In this document: positions 1 through 5,862 of the stretch, one piece after another
How positions within the stretch are numbered: the stretch's first letter is position 1
Layout of the letters: each line of letters opens with the position of its first letter
NCBI GenBank assembly: GCA_013041975.1
Contig: JABDQZ010000074.1
Location: forward strand, 1-6,817
Source of the DNA: Gammaproteobacteria bacterium
Lineage (GTDB): Bacteria > Pseudomonadota > Gammaproteobacteria > Chromatiales > Chromatiaceae
Length of the DNA stretch: 6,817 nt
Reading direction: 5' to 3'
Notes under the pieces: model-generated
Databases searched by the model: none
The model's input: only the letters and a program-made list of their open reading frames with translations
Told to the model about the DNA's origin: nothing
Position numbers and translations under genes: made by a program

Positions 1-1570
1 CGAAACCACTAAACAGCACTATAACCACCCAGATCATGTCAAGGTCGCCGCCAATCTGACTACCGGTTGCATCGATACCTCCCAGATGAAAGTTGACAGC
101 TGTAATGCCCATGGCCTGCTGGACAATCGCAACGTACTCAAGAACCAGGCCAGGCATAACTCCGGTAGCAAACACAATAATCGACAACAACAGCATCGGT
201 ATCATCATGCTCCAGGGCACTTCAGCAACGTGCTGATGTTCAACCCGTAGCTGCCCCAGGAAACTGTTATGTATCAGTTTATAAACAGACAGGATAGTGC
301 CAAGTGTGCCAATGACAGAAGCAAGGAAAAGTAAAGGCATGCCTTCATTAAGTAGTGAACGATAAATCATCCATTTGGAGACAAAGCCACTCATTGGTGG
401 CAATCCCGCCAAACCGATTATGCCTATGAGCATGACAACAAAAGTCAGTGGCATGCGCGTGACCAGCCCACCCAGTTTATTCAAATCGGAGGTGCCGGTG
501 CGATGGATAATGGCAAACACAGACATGATCAATGCCGCCTGATAAATCGTGTAGTTAAATACATGCATCAGGCCACCGGCAGATCCCATTGTATCCATCA
601 TCAAAAGGCCAAGCATCATGTAACCACCCTGGCCGATACCATGCCAGGCCAGCAGCAGGCGGGCATCACTCTGGCGCAAGGCTGTATAGGTAGGAAATAT
701 AATGGTAATGGCTGCAATCCATGCCAGCAGGTCACGTGCAGAAAACAGCTCGGTAACCAGATATAGCTCTGTTAATTGTTGCAGGCTGACAATTTTTACG
801 ATGACCAGAATAATGGCAAACAGACCCATGCGAGCCGAAATGGCACCCAGAAAAGCCATGGCTGGCCCGGCAGTCATCGCATAGGCTGGTGCCTGCCACA
901 AATGAAATGGCATCAACCCCATTTTCACCGTAAAACCACCAATCAGCAACGCTGCAAGCACCCAGAGTTGAATATTGCTAAACGGGTTAATAAGGGTAGA
1001 TATCTGCTCAAACCCCAGCGAACCGGTCCAGGTATAGATAAGAATTATCCCTGACAATACCGCCATGCCACCCGCTATGGCGTAGGTGACATAGCGTACA
1101 GCCGCTTCACGACTGGCAGCCCCGCCAAGCACCATGAGGAGTACACTCGACCAGGATACCAGCTCCCAACCGATAAAGAGGGACAGTAAATCACCTGAGG
1201 ACAATAACAACAACATGGAAAACACATTCAAGCCAAGTCCGGTATGCAGTAGCCGCGATGCCCCATTGTCCGACTGGAATTTCCTGCCGTACTCACCTGC
1301 TGCATACCAGGACACAACAAAGCCGGTTCCAATCGTAAGTAAGGCAAAAAACCAGGAAATACCGTCAAACCGCCAACCCAGTTGATGCTGCCAAATGTTG
1401 AAGCTCACTTCGGATACGACAACATAAACCGGATTGATCTTGAACAAGATAACCAGTTGCACCGCATACAGCATGGTTAACAGCATACGGCCAGTTGTGG
1501 AACGTGCGAAAAAAACTGCCAGCAGTGCGGTGCCAAGGCTGGTGGATAACAGCAGGTCGAGTGCATTCAT
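1..1570 (-). CDS. Second NuoL/MnhD-type antiporter subunit (D'), 3' end outside window
   Basis: A proton-conducting antiporter-like integral membrane subunit of the complex I NuoL/M/N and MrpA/MrpD family, acting in the inner membrane with the other Mnh subunits. The frame is open from ATG 1570 through position 2 (523 codons) with no stop, so the C-terminus is missing. Visible family landmarks are the TM5 glutamate E136 in FIGWELVSW, lysine K216 in GFTVKMGLMPFHLW, and GLPPMSGFVSK (387-397 region, K399). R247 sits in SARMG where most relatives have lysine. In the segment equivalent to HHxxxK of the neighbouring MnhD it reads FNYTIYQAAL (Q344). At 523+ residues it is longer than MnhD (487), and another membrane helix begins at about 512. 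The start overlaps the mnhD stop by 4 nt (ATGA) and has the best Shine-Dalgarno of the operon (GGAGGT, 1581-1576, 5 nt spacer). It may stand in for the NuoL-like half of MrpA (inference). Family assignment is firm; the exact subunit name is not. Confidence 0.92.
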   Translation of the reverse strand, partial: MNALDLLLSTSLGTALLAVFFARSTTGRMLLTMLYAVQLVILFKINPVYVVVSEVSFNIWQHQLGWRFDGISWFFALLTIGTGFVVSWYAAGEYGRKFQSDNGASRLLHTGLGLNVFSMLLLLSSGDLLSLFIGWELVSWSSVLLMVLGGAASREAAVRYVTYAIAGGMAVLSGIILIYTWTGSLGFEQISTLINPFSNIQLWVLAALLIGGFTVKMGLMPFHLWQAPAYAMTAGPAMAFLGAISARMGLFAIILVIVKIVSLQQLTELYLVTELFSARDLLAWIAAITIIFPTYTALRQSDARLLLAWHGIGQGGYMMLGLLMMDTMGSAGGLMHVFNYTIYQAALIMSVFAIIHRTGTSDLNKLGGLVTRMPLTFVVMLIGIIGLAGLPPMSGFVSKWMIYRSLLNEGMPLLFLASVIGTLGTILSVYKLIHNSFLGQLRVEHQHVAEVPWSMMIPMLLLSIIVFATGVMPGLVLEYVAIVQQAMGITAVNFHLGGIDATGSQIGGDLDMIWVVIVLFSGF

Positions 1571-3030
1571 GACCCACCTCCAAGGCTAAGATCGATATAG
1601 CTTTTTACATCAACTGCATCTTGCGCAATTTCATCCAGGGCTTGACCTACAGTCTGAACTTGAACAGATACAAAAATCAGTACACCAGCCAGTATCAGAG
1701 CACTGAAAGTATCTGCGGTGCGATGTCGTGAAGTTACAGATTGCTGCTCGTCTCTGCTATACAATGAGGAAATGACACGATACAGGTAATTGGTTTCAAC
1801 CACGGTCATAATCAATACGACGGCAATTGCCAGCCAGGCTTGCTGTGCTGAAAGACCTGACAATAGCAGAAACTTGACCCAGAACCCGGGCAGTGGCGGA
1901 ATACCTACCATGGATAATGCGAACAGTATAAGCAGGGCTGCCATTATTGGAGAAGATTGTGCCCTGCCCTTGAGGTTTTGCAGACTACCTCCCCAGCGTT
2001 CTGCTATCAGGAACATTGCAGGTTTGCTGATCAAGTGATGCAGGGCAACGGCTAGTCCTGCCAGCATACCCGCCTTGCCGGGGATAGAAAAAGCGATAAA
2101 GACCAGGCCCAGCTGGGCAATGGAAGACCAGGACAGCATGCGAGTCATATCCTGTGCTTTCATTGCGGAAAATTCACCAACGATCACTCCGGCTATTCCC
2201 AGGAACAACAGCAACTGACGGGCTTCATCCTGTGGATAGATCAGAACCAGTGCCTTGATAATAACCAGTACGGCCAGCTTGGAAACCAGCCCGGCAAGCA
2301 GCCCGGCAACACGTTTTGAGGATGCCATGTAGGCTTCAGGCACCCAGCTGTTGACCGGAAACAATTCCGCCTTGACACCAAAGCCCAGCAGGATAAAGAC
2401 AAATGCGATCAATCCAGCTGGATTATTAAGCAGTTCTTTCATTTCCGATAAATGTGCCAGGTTGAGTGTGCCGGTCTGAAAGTAGATCAAGGCAATACCC
2501 AGCAAAGCAAAAACTGAACCCAGTGCAGAAATCATGAGATAGCGAAATGCCGCAGCATAACTGTTACCGGCAGGCTTTTTGTTGCCAGCGGCAATCAGGC
2601 CGTACGAGGCTACAGCCAGTAATTCATAGAAGACATACAGATTGAAGATATCACCGGAGAGACTCATCCCTGCCGAGGCAGCTACCAGCAGTAATGTCAG
2701 AGAAAGTTTGCGTGTGCGGGTGTCGCTGGATTCGTCTTTTTCAAAATACCAGGGCCACATCAGTAAAGTCATGGCAAAAATGGCAAAAGCAAACAGCAAG
2801 GCGAGTCTGTCAACATAGAACACGATACCCTGAGGGCCAATGAAGTTGCCTATGTGCAGTACGAAGGTTTCAGTATGGAAATTCCAGATACAGACAACCA
2901 TGATCGCCAGTGCCAGCAACACCAGTGGTGCGATTAATTTGGAGAGTGTGAAAGATACCCTGCTGATGGTTGGCAACAAAAAGGCCATCAGTAACGGTAC
3001 GGCAAATGTCAGGACAATCAATTCTTTCAT
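1567..3030 (-). CDS. mnhD: Na+/H+ antiporter subunit D (MnhD/MrpD)
   Basis: Antiporter-like subunit of the Mrp complex, homologous to NuoM/NuoN, with about 14 membrane helices and 487 residues (normal for MrpD). The expected ion-channel residues are visible: E136 in FYELLAVASYGL (TM5), K220 in GFGVKAELFPVNSWVPEAY (TM7), K251 in GLVSKLAVL (TM8), H331/H332 and K336 in HHLISKPAMF, and K386 in GIPPLPGFWVKF. E412 in VVETNYLYRV lies in a late helix, where NuoM also carries a glutamate. These residues form the buried polar axis that moves protons through such subunits (family knowledge). The start at 3030 overlaps the mnhC stop by 4 nt (ATGA) and is preceded by AAGGA (3045-3041). The end overlaps the next antiporter-like gene by 4 nt. 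I see nothing broken; this looks like the canonical, fully equipped copy of the pair. Confidence 0.96.
   Translation of the reverse strand: MKELIVLTFAVPLLMAFLLPTISRVSFTLSKLIAPLVLLALAIMVVCIWNFHTETFVLHIGNFIGPQGIVFYVDRLALLFAFAIFAMTLLMWPWYFEKDESSDTRTRKLSLTLLLVAASAGMSLSGDIFNLYVFYELLAVASYGLIAAGNKKPAGNSYAAAFRYLMISALGSVFALLGIALIYFQTGTLNLAHLSEMKELLNNPAGLIAFVFILLGFGVKAELFPVNSWVPEAYMASSKRVAGLLAGLVSKLAVLVIIKALVLIYPQDEARQLLLFLGIAGVIVGEFSAMKAQDMTRMLSWSSIAQLGLVFIAFSIPGKAGMLAGLAVALHHLISKPAMFLIAERWGGSLQNLKGRAQSSPIMAALLILFALSMVGIPPLPGFWVKFLLLSGLSAQQAWLAIAVVLIMTVVETNYLYRVISSLYSRDEQQSVTSRHRTADTFSALILAGVLIFVSVQVQTVGQALDEIAQDAVDVKSYIDLSLGGGS
1576..1581 (-). promoter_or_regulatory. Strong Shine-Dalgarno (GGAGGT) for the second MnhD-type gene
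   Basis: GGAGGT, 5 nt before ATG 1570, lies inside the last codons of mnhD (the GGGS tail). It is the strongest ribosome binding site in the operon and fixes the start of the D' subunit. It suggests D' is translated at least as well as MnhD. Confidence 0.7.
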
Positions 3031-3452
3031 GACTGATCATTCCTTGCTGGAACACTGCGTGTTTCAATCGGCAAGTCAGCCATGTCAGCAAATTCCTGCT
3101 CCATTTTTAACTTGACCTCACGCATGTTAAGTGTGCCATAGGCGTTACGGATACGGATGATCATGGTCAGCGCCAGTGCCTGTACACCAACGCCAATCAC
3201 AATCGCTGTCAGCACCATAGCCTGTGGCACAGGATCAACCATGGCTGGTATCGATTCAACGGAAACCGTAATGATCGGTGCGCTAGCACTCCATTTGAAT
3301 CCGGCCAAAACCAGCATCAGGTTTGCTCCAGCTTCAGCAATTGCCAGCGCCAGCAGCATGCGATACAGGTGTTCAGACAGCACCATGCCGCCAATGCCGA
3401 TGACCAGTAAGCCGGTGGCTCCCGCGAAAAGGATACTGGCGATATCAAACAT
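3027..3452 (-). CDS. mnhC: Na+/H+ antiporter subunit C (MnhC/MrpC)
   Basis: A small NuoK-like membrane subunit of the Mrp antiporter, 141 residues from the chosen start, with three hydrophobic helices. Family signs are the GIGGMVLSEHLYRMLLALAI block, where a NuoK-like acidic residue follows the first helix, an EAGANLMLVL helix (NuoK-like second carboxylate), and DPVPQAMVLTAIVIGVGVQA, a hallmark of MrpC. The last 40 or so residues form a charged cytoplasmic tail rich in K, E, D and R. Two starts are possible. ATG 3461 (MTKMFD) would sit directly on the GAGG sequence, whereas ATG 3452 (MFDIAS) has GAGG (3465-3462) 9 nt upstream, so 3452 is preferred. It overlaps mnhB by 8 nt and mnhD by 4 nt, consistent with translational coupling. 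Confidence 0.94.
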   Translation of the reverse strand: MFDIASILFAGATGLLVIGIGGMVLSEHLYRMLLALAIAEAGANLMLVLAGFKWSASAPIITVSVESIPAMVDPVPQAMVLTAIVIGVGVQALALTMIIRIRNAYGTLNMREVKLKMEQEFADMADLPIETRSVPARNDQS

Positions 3453-4140
3453 TTTCGTCATCCTCTTCGTTCAGATTTGCCAGTAGTCCAGCCAGTTCAG
3501 CACCCACTTTGAGACCAACAGCCAGGTATAGCAGCGGTAATGTGCCTGCAGAAAACAGTTCGCCGACAACACCTTTTGACAGCAAAGGCTGTAAAAAGGC
3601 ACCATGATTGAATAGACCGATAAGACCGATACCAATGAAAGCCGCACCGGAAAAACCTTCAACCAGACTCATTGTGTTGTGATTCATGGTTGTCGAGGGT
3701 TTTGCCAGCAACGGCAGGAAAAAGGCAGCCGCGAGTATGACACCACCCTGAAAACCGCCACCGGGGGTCAGGTGTCCATGAATGACAATGTAAAGCCCCG
3801 CAACAACCAGTAATGGAAAAAGCAGTTCTGCGGCAGTTTTTACGATGAATCCTGCATCTTCATCAGCTGAAGCCTGGGTTTTCTTTTTGCCTGTTGCCAA
3901 TACCAGTCCACCTGCTGTAGCCGCCGCAAAAAGAATGGAGAGTTCTCCCAGTGTATCGATCCCTCTGTAACCCAGTACGACGGCTGTGACCAGGTTTGCT
4001 GCACCGGTTTCAGAGACTCCGTGGTTCTGGATTGCCTGTCCGATGATCATGGGTGGATCACCCAGTGGCAGAATGCCTGTCAGGACCGAAAGAAAAAAAA
4101 GAAAACCGCCGAGAAACAGGAAAGAGCTAAACTGATGCAT
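3445..4140 (-). CDS. mnhB: MbhE-like/MnhB fusion, Na+/H+ antiporter subunit B
   Basis: A 231-residue membrane subunit in two parts. Residues 1 to about 90 resemble the MbhE-like end of MrpA: a first helix, then TAVVLGYRGIDTLGE and an ILFAAATAGGLVLA helix, followed by a charged KKKTQASADEDAG linker. Residues about 100-231 are the classical MrpB domain, with YIVIHGHLTPGGGFQGGVI and GLKVGAELAGLL as signatures. The second half alone matches the usual MrpB length (about 140), so the first half is an added module. The start at 4140 (MHQFSSF) is chosen because it meets the upstream stop as TGATG. An in-frame ATG at 4203 would run 63 nt into the upstream gene and adds only a polar, cysteine-rich stretch. 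A run of eight T (coding strand, 4100-4093) encodes part of the FLFFL helix. It ends 8 nt inside mnhC. Confidence 0.93.
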   Translation of the reverse strand: MHQFSSFLFLGGFLFFLSVLTGILPLGDPPMIIGQAIQNHGVSETGAANLVTAVVLGYRGIDTLGELSILFAAATAGGLVLATGKKKTQASADEDAGFIVKTAAELLFPLLVVAGLYIVIHGHLTPGGGFQGGVILAAAFFLPLLAKPSTTMNHNTMSLVEGFSGAAFIGIGLIGLFNHGAFLQPLLSKGVVGELFSAGTLPLLYLAVGLKVGAELAGLLANLNEEDDENV

Positions 4141-4433
4141 CAGGACTTGCCATCTTCTTGGGCATCCGCTTTTACAGCTGTTGAAGGCACATCCAGTTTC
4201 CATAACCCCAGCCGTTTTAGACCCAGTGCAAGAATCAGACTGCTTAGCCCCGCACCAACTGCAGCTTCGGTCATGGCAACATCAGGTGCCCGCAGGAAGA
4301 CGAAAATCACTGTCAGTCCAAGAGAAACGATGGAAGCAGCAACAGTCGCAGCCAACAGGTTTTCCATCAACATAGCCATCAGGGCACCGGCAAGCATGAT
4401 CATCACGATGACAAACAGGAGCCATTCGATCAT
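4140..4433 (-). CDS. DUF4040/MbhD-like antiporter subunit (MrpA C-terminal module)
   Basis: A 97-residue protein with about three membrane helices and a polar C-terminal tail. The core motif FLRAPDVAMTEAAVGAGL (47-64, with D51 and E56) is the signature of the MbhD/DUF4040 module, which in classical Mrp operons is fused to the C-terminal side of MrpA. In MBH-type complexes the equivalent module contributes helices next to the antiporter subunits and acidic residues to the ion path (family knowledge). The start at 4433 (MIEWLLF) overlaps the mnhG stop as ATGA. An upstream in-frame ATG at 4565 would add 44 residues that only read mnhG out of frame, so it is rejected. The stop meets the next start as TGATG. 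Many databases label such genes simply 'hypothetical' or 'MnhB domain protein'; here the motif makes the assignment clear. Confidence 0.92.
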   Translation of the reverse strand: MIEWLLFVIVMIMLAGALMAMLMENLLAATVAASIVSLGLTVIFVFLRAPDVAMTEAAVGAGLSSLILALGLKRLGLWKLDVPSTAVKADAQEDGKS

Positions 4434-4738
4434 GAGCCTGATTCCCCGTTGGACTGTTTTTGCCAGGGTTTGACTCCAGCACGTAACAGTGCGCGTGCAA
4501 TAGCCGAAGACCCCACCGGACTGGTCAACTGGATAAAACCACCCAGCACAACCAGTTTTGGCCACCAGTCAGGCTTTAATATTCCGACACCCAGTAATAC
4601 GGCGATACTGCCCAGCGTTACAGCCTTGGTGCCAGCCTGTATCCTGTTATAGACATCCGGCATGCGCAAAATCCCAAGGCCACCAAGAAAACAGAAAGTC
4701 GCACCAACTAGCATGACCACATAACCCAGCGTATTCAT
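4430..4738 (-). CDS. mnhG: Na+/H+ antiporter subunit G (MnhG/MrpG)
   Basis: A 102-residue subunit with about three helices, typical MrpG length. The defining block is GGLGILRMPDVYNRIQAGTK (19-38) followed by AVTLG, corresponding to the family's LRxPDxYxRxHAxTKxxTLG. The second family block is LTSPVGSSAIARALLRAG, close to the usual TxPVxxHxIARAA, with serine where histidine is common. MrpG is needed for assembly and activity of the complex, but its detailed role is not settled. A good Shine-Dalgarno (AAGGGG, 4749-4744, 5 nt spacer) precedes ATG 4738, which overlaps the mnhF stop as ATGA. The C-terminus overlaps the DUF4040 gene in the same way. Confidence 0.95.
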   Translation of the reverse strand: MNTLGYVVMLVGATFCFLGGLGILRMPDVYNRIQAGTKAVTLGSIAVLLGVGILKPDWWPKLVVLGGFIQLTSPVGSSAIARALLRAGVKPWQKQSNGESGS

Positions 4739-5010
4739 GACTGCCCCTTTTCAATGGCTCTTGCCAGCGCTACAACGCCAATAAAGGCGAGTACACCATA
4801 GATCAACGCCACATCAAGATACATTGGATTATCAAACCAGAAAGACATCAAAACCAGTGATGCTGTGATGATGATGGATAAGGTATCGGCCGCAACAATA
4901 CGGTCAGGTGCATTTGGGCCCAGCAGAAAACGCCATAATGACAGTATCAGCCCCGATCCCATCAGCAAGATAACCACCATATCGGCCATATTGAGATTAA
5001 TACCGGTCAT
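4735..5010 (-). CDS. mnhF: Na+/H+ antiporter subunit F (MnhF/MrpF)
   Basis: A 91-residue subunit with three membrane helices, the normal size for MrpF. Key motifs are LWRFLLGPNAPDRIVAADTL (25-44; D36, R37 and D42 are the family's RxxxGPxxxDRIxAxDxL positions) and YLDVALIYGVLAFIGVVALA (64-83; D66), the typical third helix. The conserved aspartates lie near the proposed cation path in Mrp structures (family knowledge). The ATG at 5010 meets the mnhE stop as TGATG, and no strong Shine-Dalgarno is visible, so translation probably depends on coupling to mnhE. A second in-frame ATG at codon 8 (4989) is possible but not needed. Confidence 0.95.
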   Translation of the reverse strand: MTGINLNMADMVVILLMGSGLILSLWRFLLGPNAPDRIVAADTLSIIITASLVLMSFWFDNPMYLDVALIYGVLAFIGVVALARAIEKGQS

Positions 5011-5513
5011 CAGTTTAAAAACCCGCGTATATGTTTTTCAAAAGAAGCTGCTATCAGTTGAGTTGCCATTTGTGTATCGCAATCTGGTGGACAATCAACC
5101 CAGTGCACCAGAATGTCATCACCGTCAACATCAACTGACAGGGTTCCAGGAGTCAATGTAATACTGTTGGCCAGAAGCATTTTCCCAAGGTCAGACTTCA
5201 AGGTAGTTTTAACAGTGATGATATTCGGGTTTATAGGCAAGGATGGCGTAATCACTCTTCTTGCCATATCAAAGTTGGCAATCACAAGTGTCTTGTAGAA
5301 TTCAAACAGGTAAAGCAGTAAGGCAAACGGCGTCTGGAAACTAATGTTGATGGCAGAGAAAATCGAAGTCCTTTCGAGGGTGAGAAAGGCTACGATTGAA
5401 GATACCAATGCTCCTGCAACCAGTTCATCGGAGTGTAAAGTGCCTGTCAGCAGAAACCATAACAACAGGTTACAGCACAGAATAAAAAAGAACTGACTGA
5501 ATTTACTTTTCAA
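5010..5513 (-). CDS. mnhE: Na+/H+ antiporter subunit E (MnhE/MrpE), TTG start
   Basis: A 167-residue subunit: two or three N-terminal helices (about 7-48, 62-82), then a cytoplasmic domain. The family block around ANSITLTPGTLSVDV (115-129), followed by DDILVHWVD, is diagnostic of MrpE. A CPPDC pair (C141, C145) sits just after it. The protein is the first gene of the operon and is thought to support assembly of the complex (family knowledge). The frame is closed upstream by TAG at 5537-5535, and the only reasonable start after it is TTG 5513, with no good Shine-Dalgarno of its own (GAG about 9 nt upstream). A 10-codon mini-ORF with a good Shine-Dalgarno ends on this TTG (TTGA overlap). Either the gene is started by coupling, or a base error near 5510-5540 hides an ATG start at 5542. 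Confidence 0.92.
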   Translation of the reverse strand: MKSKFSQFFFILCCNLLLWFLLTGTLHSDELVAGALVSSIVAFLTLERTSIFSAINISFQTPFALLLYLFEFYKTLVIANFDMARRVITPSLPINPNIITVKTTLKSDLGKMLLANSITLTPGTLSVDVDGDDILVHWVDCPPDCDTQMATQLIAASFEKHIRGFLN

Positions 5514-5542
5514 AGCAAATGCTCGGATCGAATACTATTCAT
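5510..5542 (-). CDS. Possible 10-codon leader mini-ORF coupled to mnhE
   Basis: ATG 5542 encodes MNSIRSEHLL and stops at TGA 5512-5510, which overlaps the TTG start of mnhE by four bases (TTGA). It has a proper ribosome binding site, GAGGT at 5553-5549, 6 nt upstream. This may be a translational entry point from which ribosomes reinitiate at the weak TTG of mnhE. It is too short for any protein-family claim. The alternative is that it is the true mnhE N-terminus, separated by a one-base sequence error or a programmed frameshift. Confidence 0.35.
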   Translation of the reverse strand: MNSIRSEHLL

Positions 5543-5548
5543 AAAACT

Positions 5549-5553
5549 ACCTC
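5549..5553 (-). promoter_or_regulatory. Shine-Dalgarno GAGGT before the mnhE leader
   Basis: GAGGT on the minus strand lies 6 nt from ATG 5542 and is the only convincing ribosome binding site between the intergenic region and mnhE. It points ribosomes to the mini-ORF rather than directly to the TTG at 5513, which decides how the operon's first gene is entered. Confidence 0.5.
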
Positions 5554-5706
5554 ATAAATGTAAAAGTATTGTGACAACATTTCCAGATGCTTCATCAGAT
5601 AAAAAATTCAGATGTCATAGTTCACATTAAACTAAGGAAACAATCTTACTCTTCATTTAACAAAGTCTCAGTGCAAGCGCCAGGCAAGCATACGTACCTT
5701 TCAGAA

Positions 5707-5736
5707 ATTATCCAGCAATCAATATGCCAATGTTGA
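5707..5736 (-). promoter_or_regulatory. Weak sigma-70-like promoter candidate for the mnh operon
   Basis: GATAAT (5712-5707, 5 of 6 matches to TATAAT) lies 18 bp downstream of TCAACA (5736-5731, 4 of 6 matches to TTGACA). It would start transcription near 5700 and give a leader of about 190 nt before mnhE. The position, just after a possible terminator and before the operon, is right, but such matches arise easily in A+T-rich spacers and other placements are possible. Confidence 0.2.
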
Positions 5737-5745
5737 GATCGCCTT

Positions 5746-5766
5746 AAAACAACAGACTGTCGTTTT
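5746..5766 (-). terminator. Weak hairpin, possible terminator of the Sel1 gene
   Basis: The minus strand reads AAAACGACA, loop GTC, TGTTGTTTT: a 9-bp stem with one G-U pair that ends in four U. It lies about 97 nt downstream of the Sel1 gene stop. It has the outline of an intrinsic terminator, but the stem is A/U-rich and the U run is short and part of the stem, so termination would be inefficient. On the plus strand the stem carries an A-C mismatch, so the fold favours minus-strand RNA. Confidence 0.3.
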
Positions 5767-5826
5767 GGAAATGTTTAATTGCACTTTTTTTGGGCAAGGT
5801 GTGGATGGGTAATCACCAATTTAATG

Positions 5827-5841
5827 CGTTATTGAATAACG
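5827..5841. repeat. Short perfect inverted repeat (6-3-6)
   Basis: CGTTAT, spacer of 3, ATAACG, located 22 nt after the Sel1 gene stop. It has no T-run on either strand, so it is not a good terminator. A protein-binding palindrome or chance are both possible. Confidence 0.3.
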
Positions 5842-5862
5842 TGAAAACTTGTGAAGAAGACT

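Larger units (their letters stand above)
5543..5862. other. Intergenic spacer between the Sel1 gene and the mnh operon
   Basis: A 320-bp A+T-rich gap with no convincing gene on either strand. It contains the two inverted repeats and the promoter candidate listed separately, three ATCTG elements at 12-13 bp spacing on the minus strand (about 5609-5584), a short TTGTCACAA palindrome (5578-5570), and a 13-codon mini-ORF (MLSQYFYIYEVVL, 5580-5539) that overlaps the next mini-ORF by ATGA. It must hold the operon's main promoter unless mnh transcription reads through from the Sel1 gene. Confidence 0.6.

Noticed and set aside
1365..1583. 72-codon minus-strand frame starting MEVGHE
   Set aside because: It overlaps the start of the second MnhD-type gene in a different frame and shows no family features; the long open frame from 1570 explains the sequence.
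4093..4100. Run of eight T (coding strand) near the start of mnhB, a possible phase-variation tract
   Set aside because: It simply encodes the FLFFL part of a hydrophobic helix, is only eight bases long, and the frame is intact on both sides.
4141..4203. Longer start (ATG 4203) for mnhB
   Set aside because: The extra 21 residues are polar and overlap the upstream gene, while the TGATG junction at 4140 gives a start directly before the first helix.
4021..4473. 150-codon open frame on the plus strand
   Set aside because: It lies antisense to mnhB and the DUF4040 gene, both with clear family motifs. Its translation is low-complexity and shows no domain, so it is a shadow frame.
4434..4565. Longer start (ATG 4565) for the DUF4040 gene
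   Set aside because: The added 44 residues are mnhG read in another frame, and the ATGA junction at 4433 fits the operon pattern.
5827..5841. CGTTAT palindrome as the Sel1 gene terminator
   Set aside because: It has no T-run after either arm and a stem of only 6 bp; it is listed only as a repeat.
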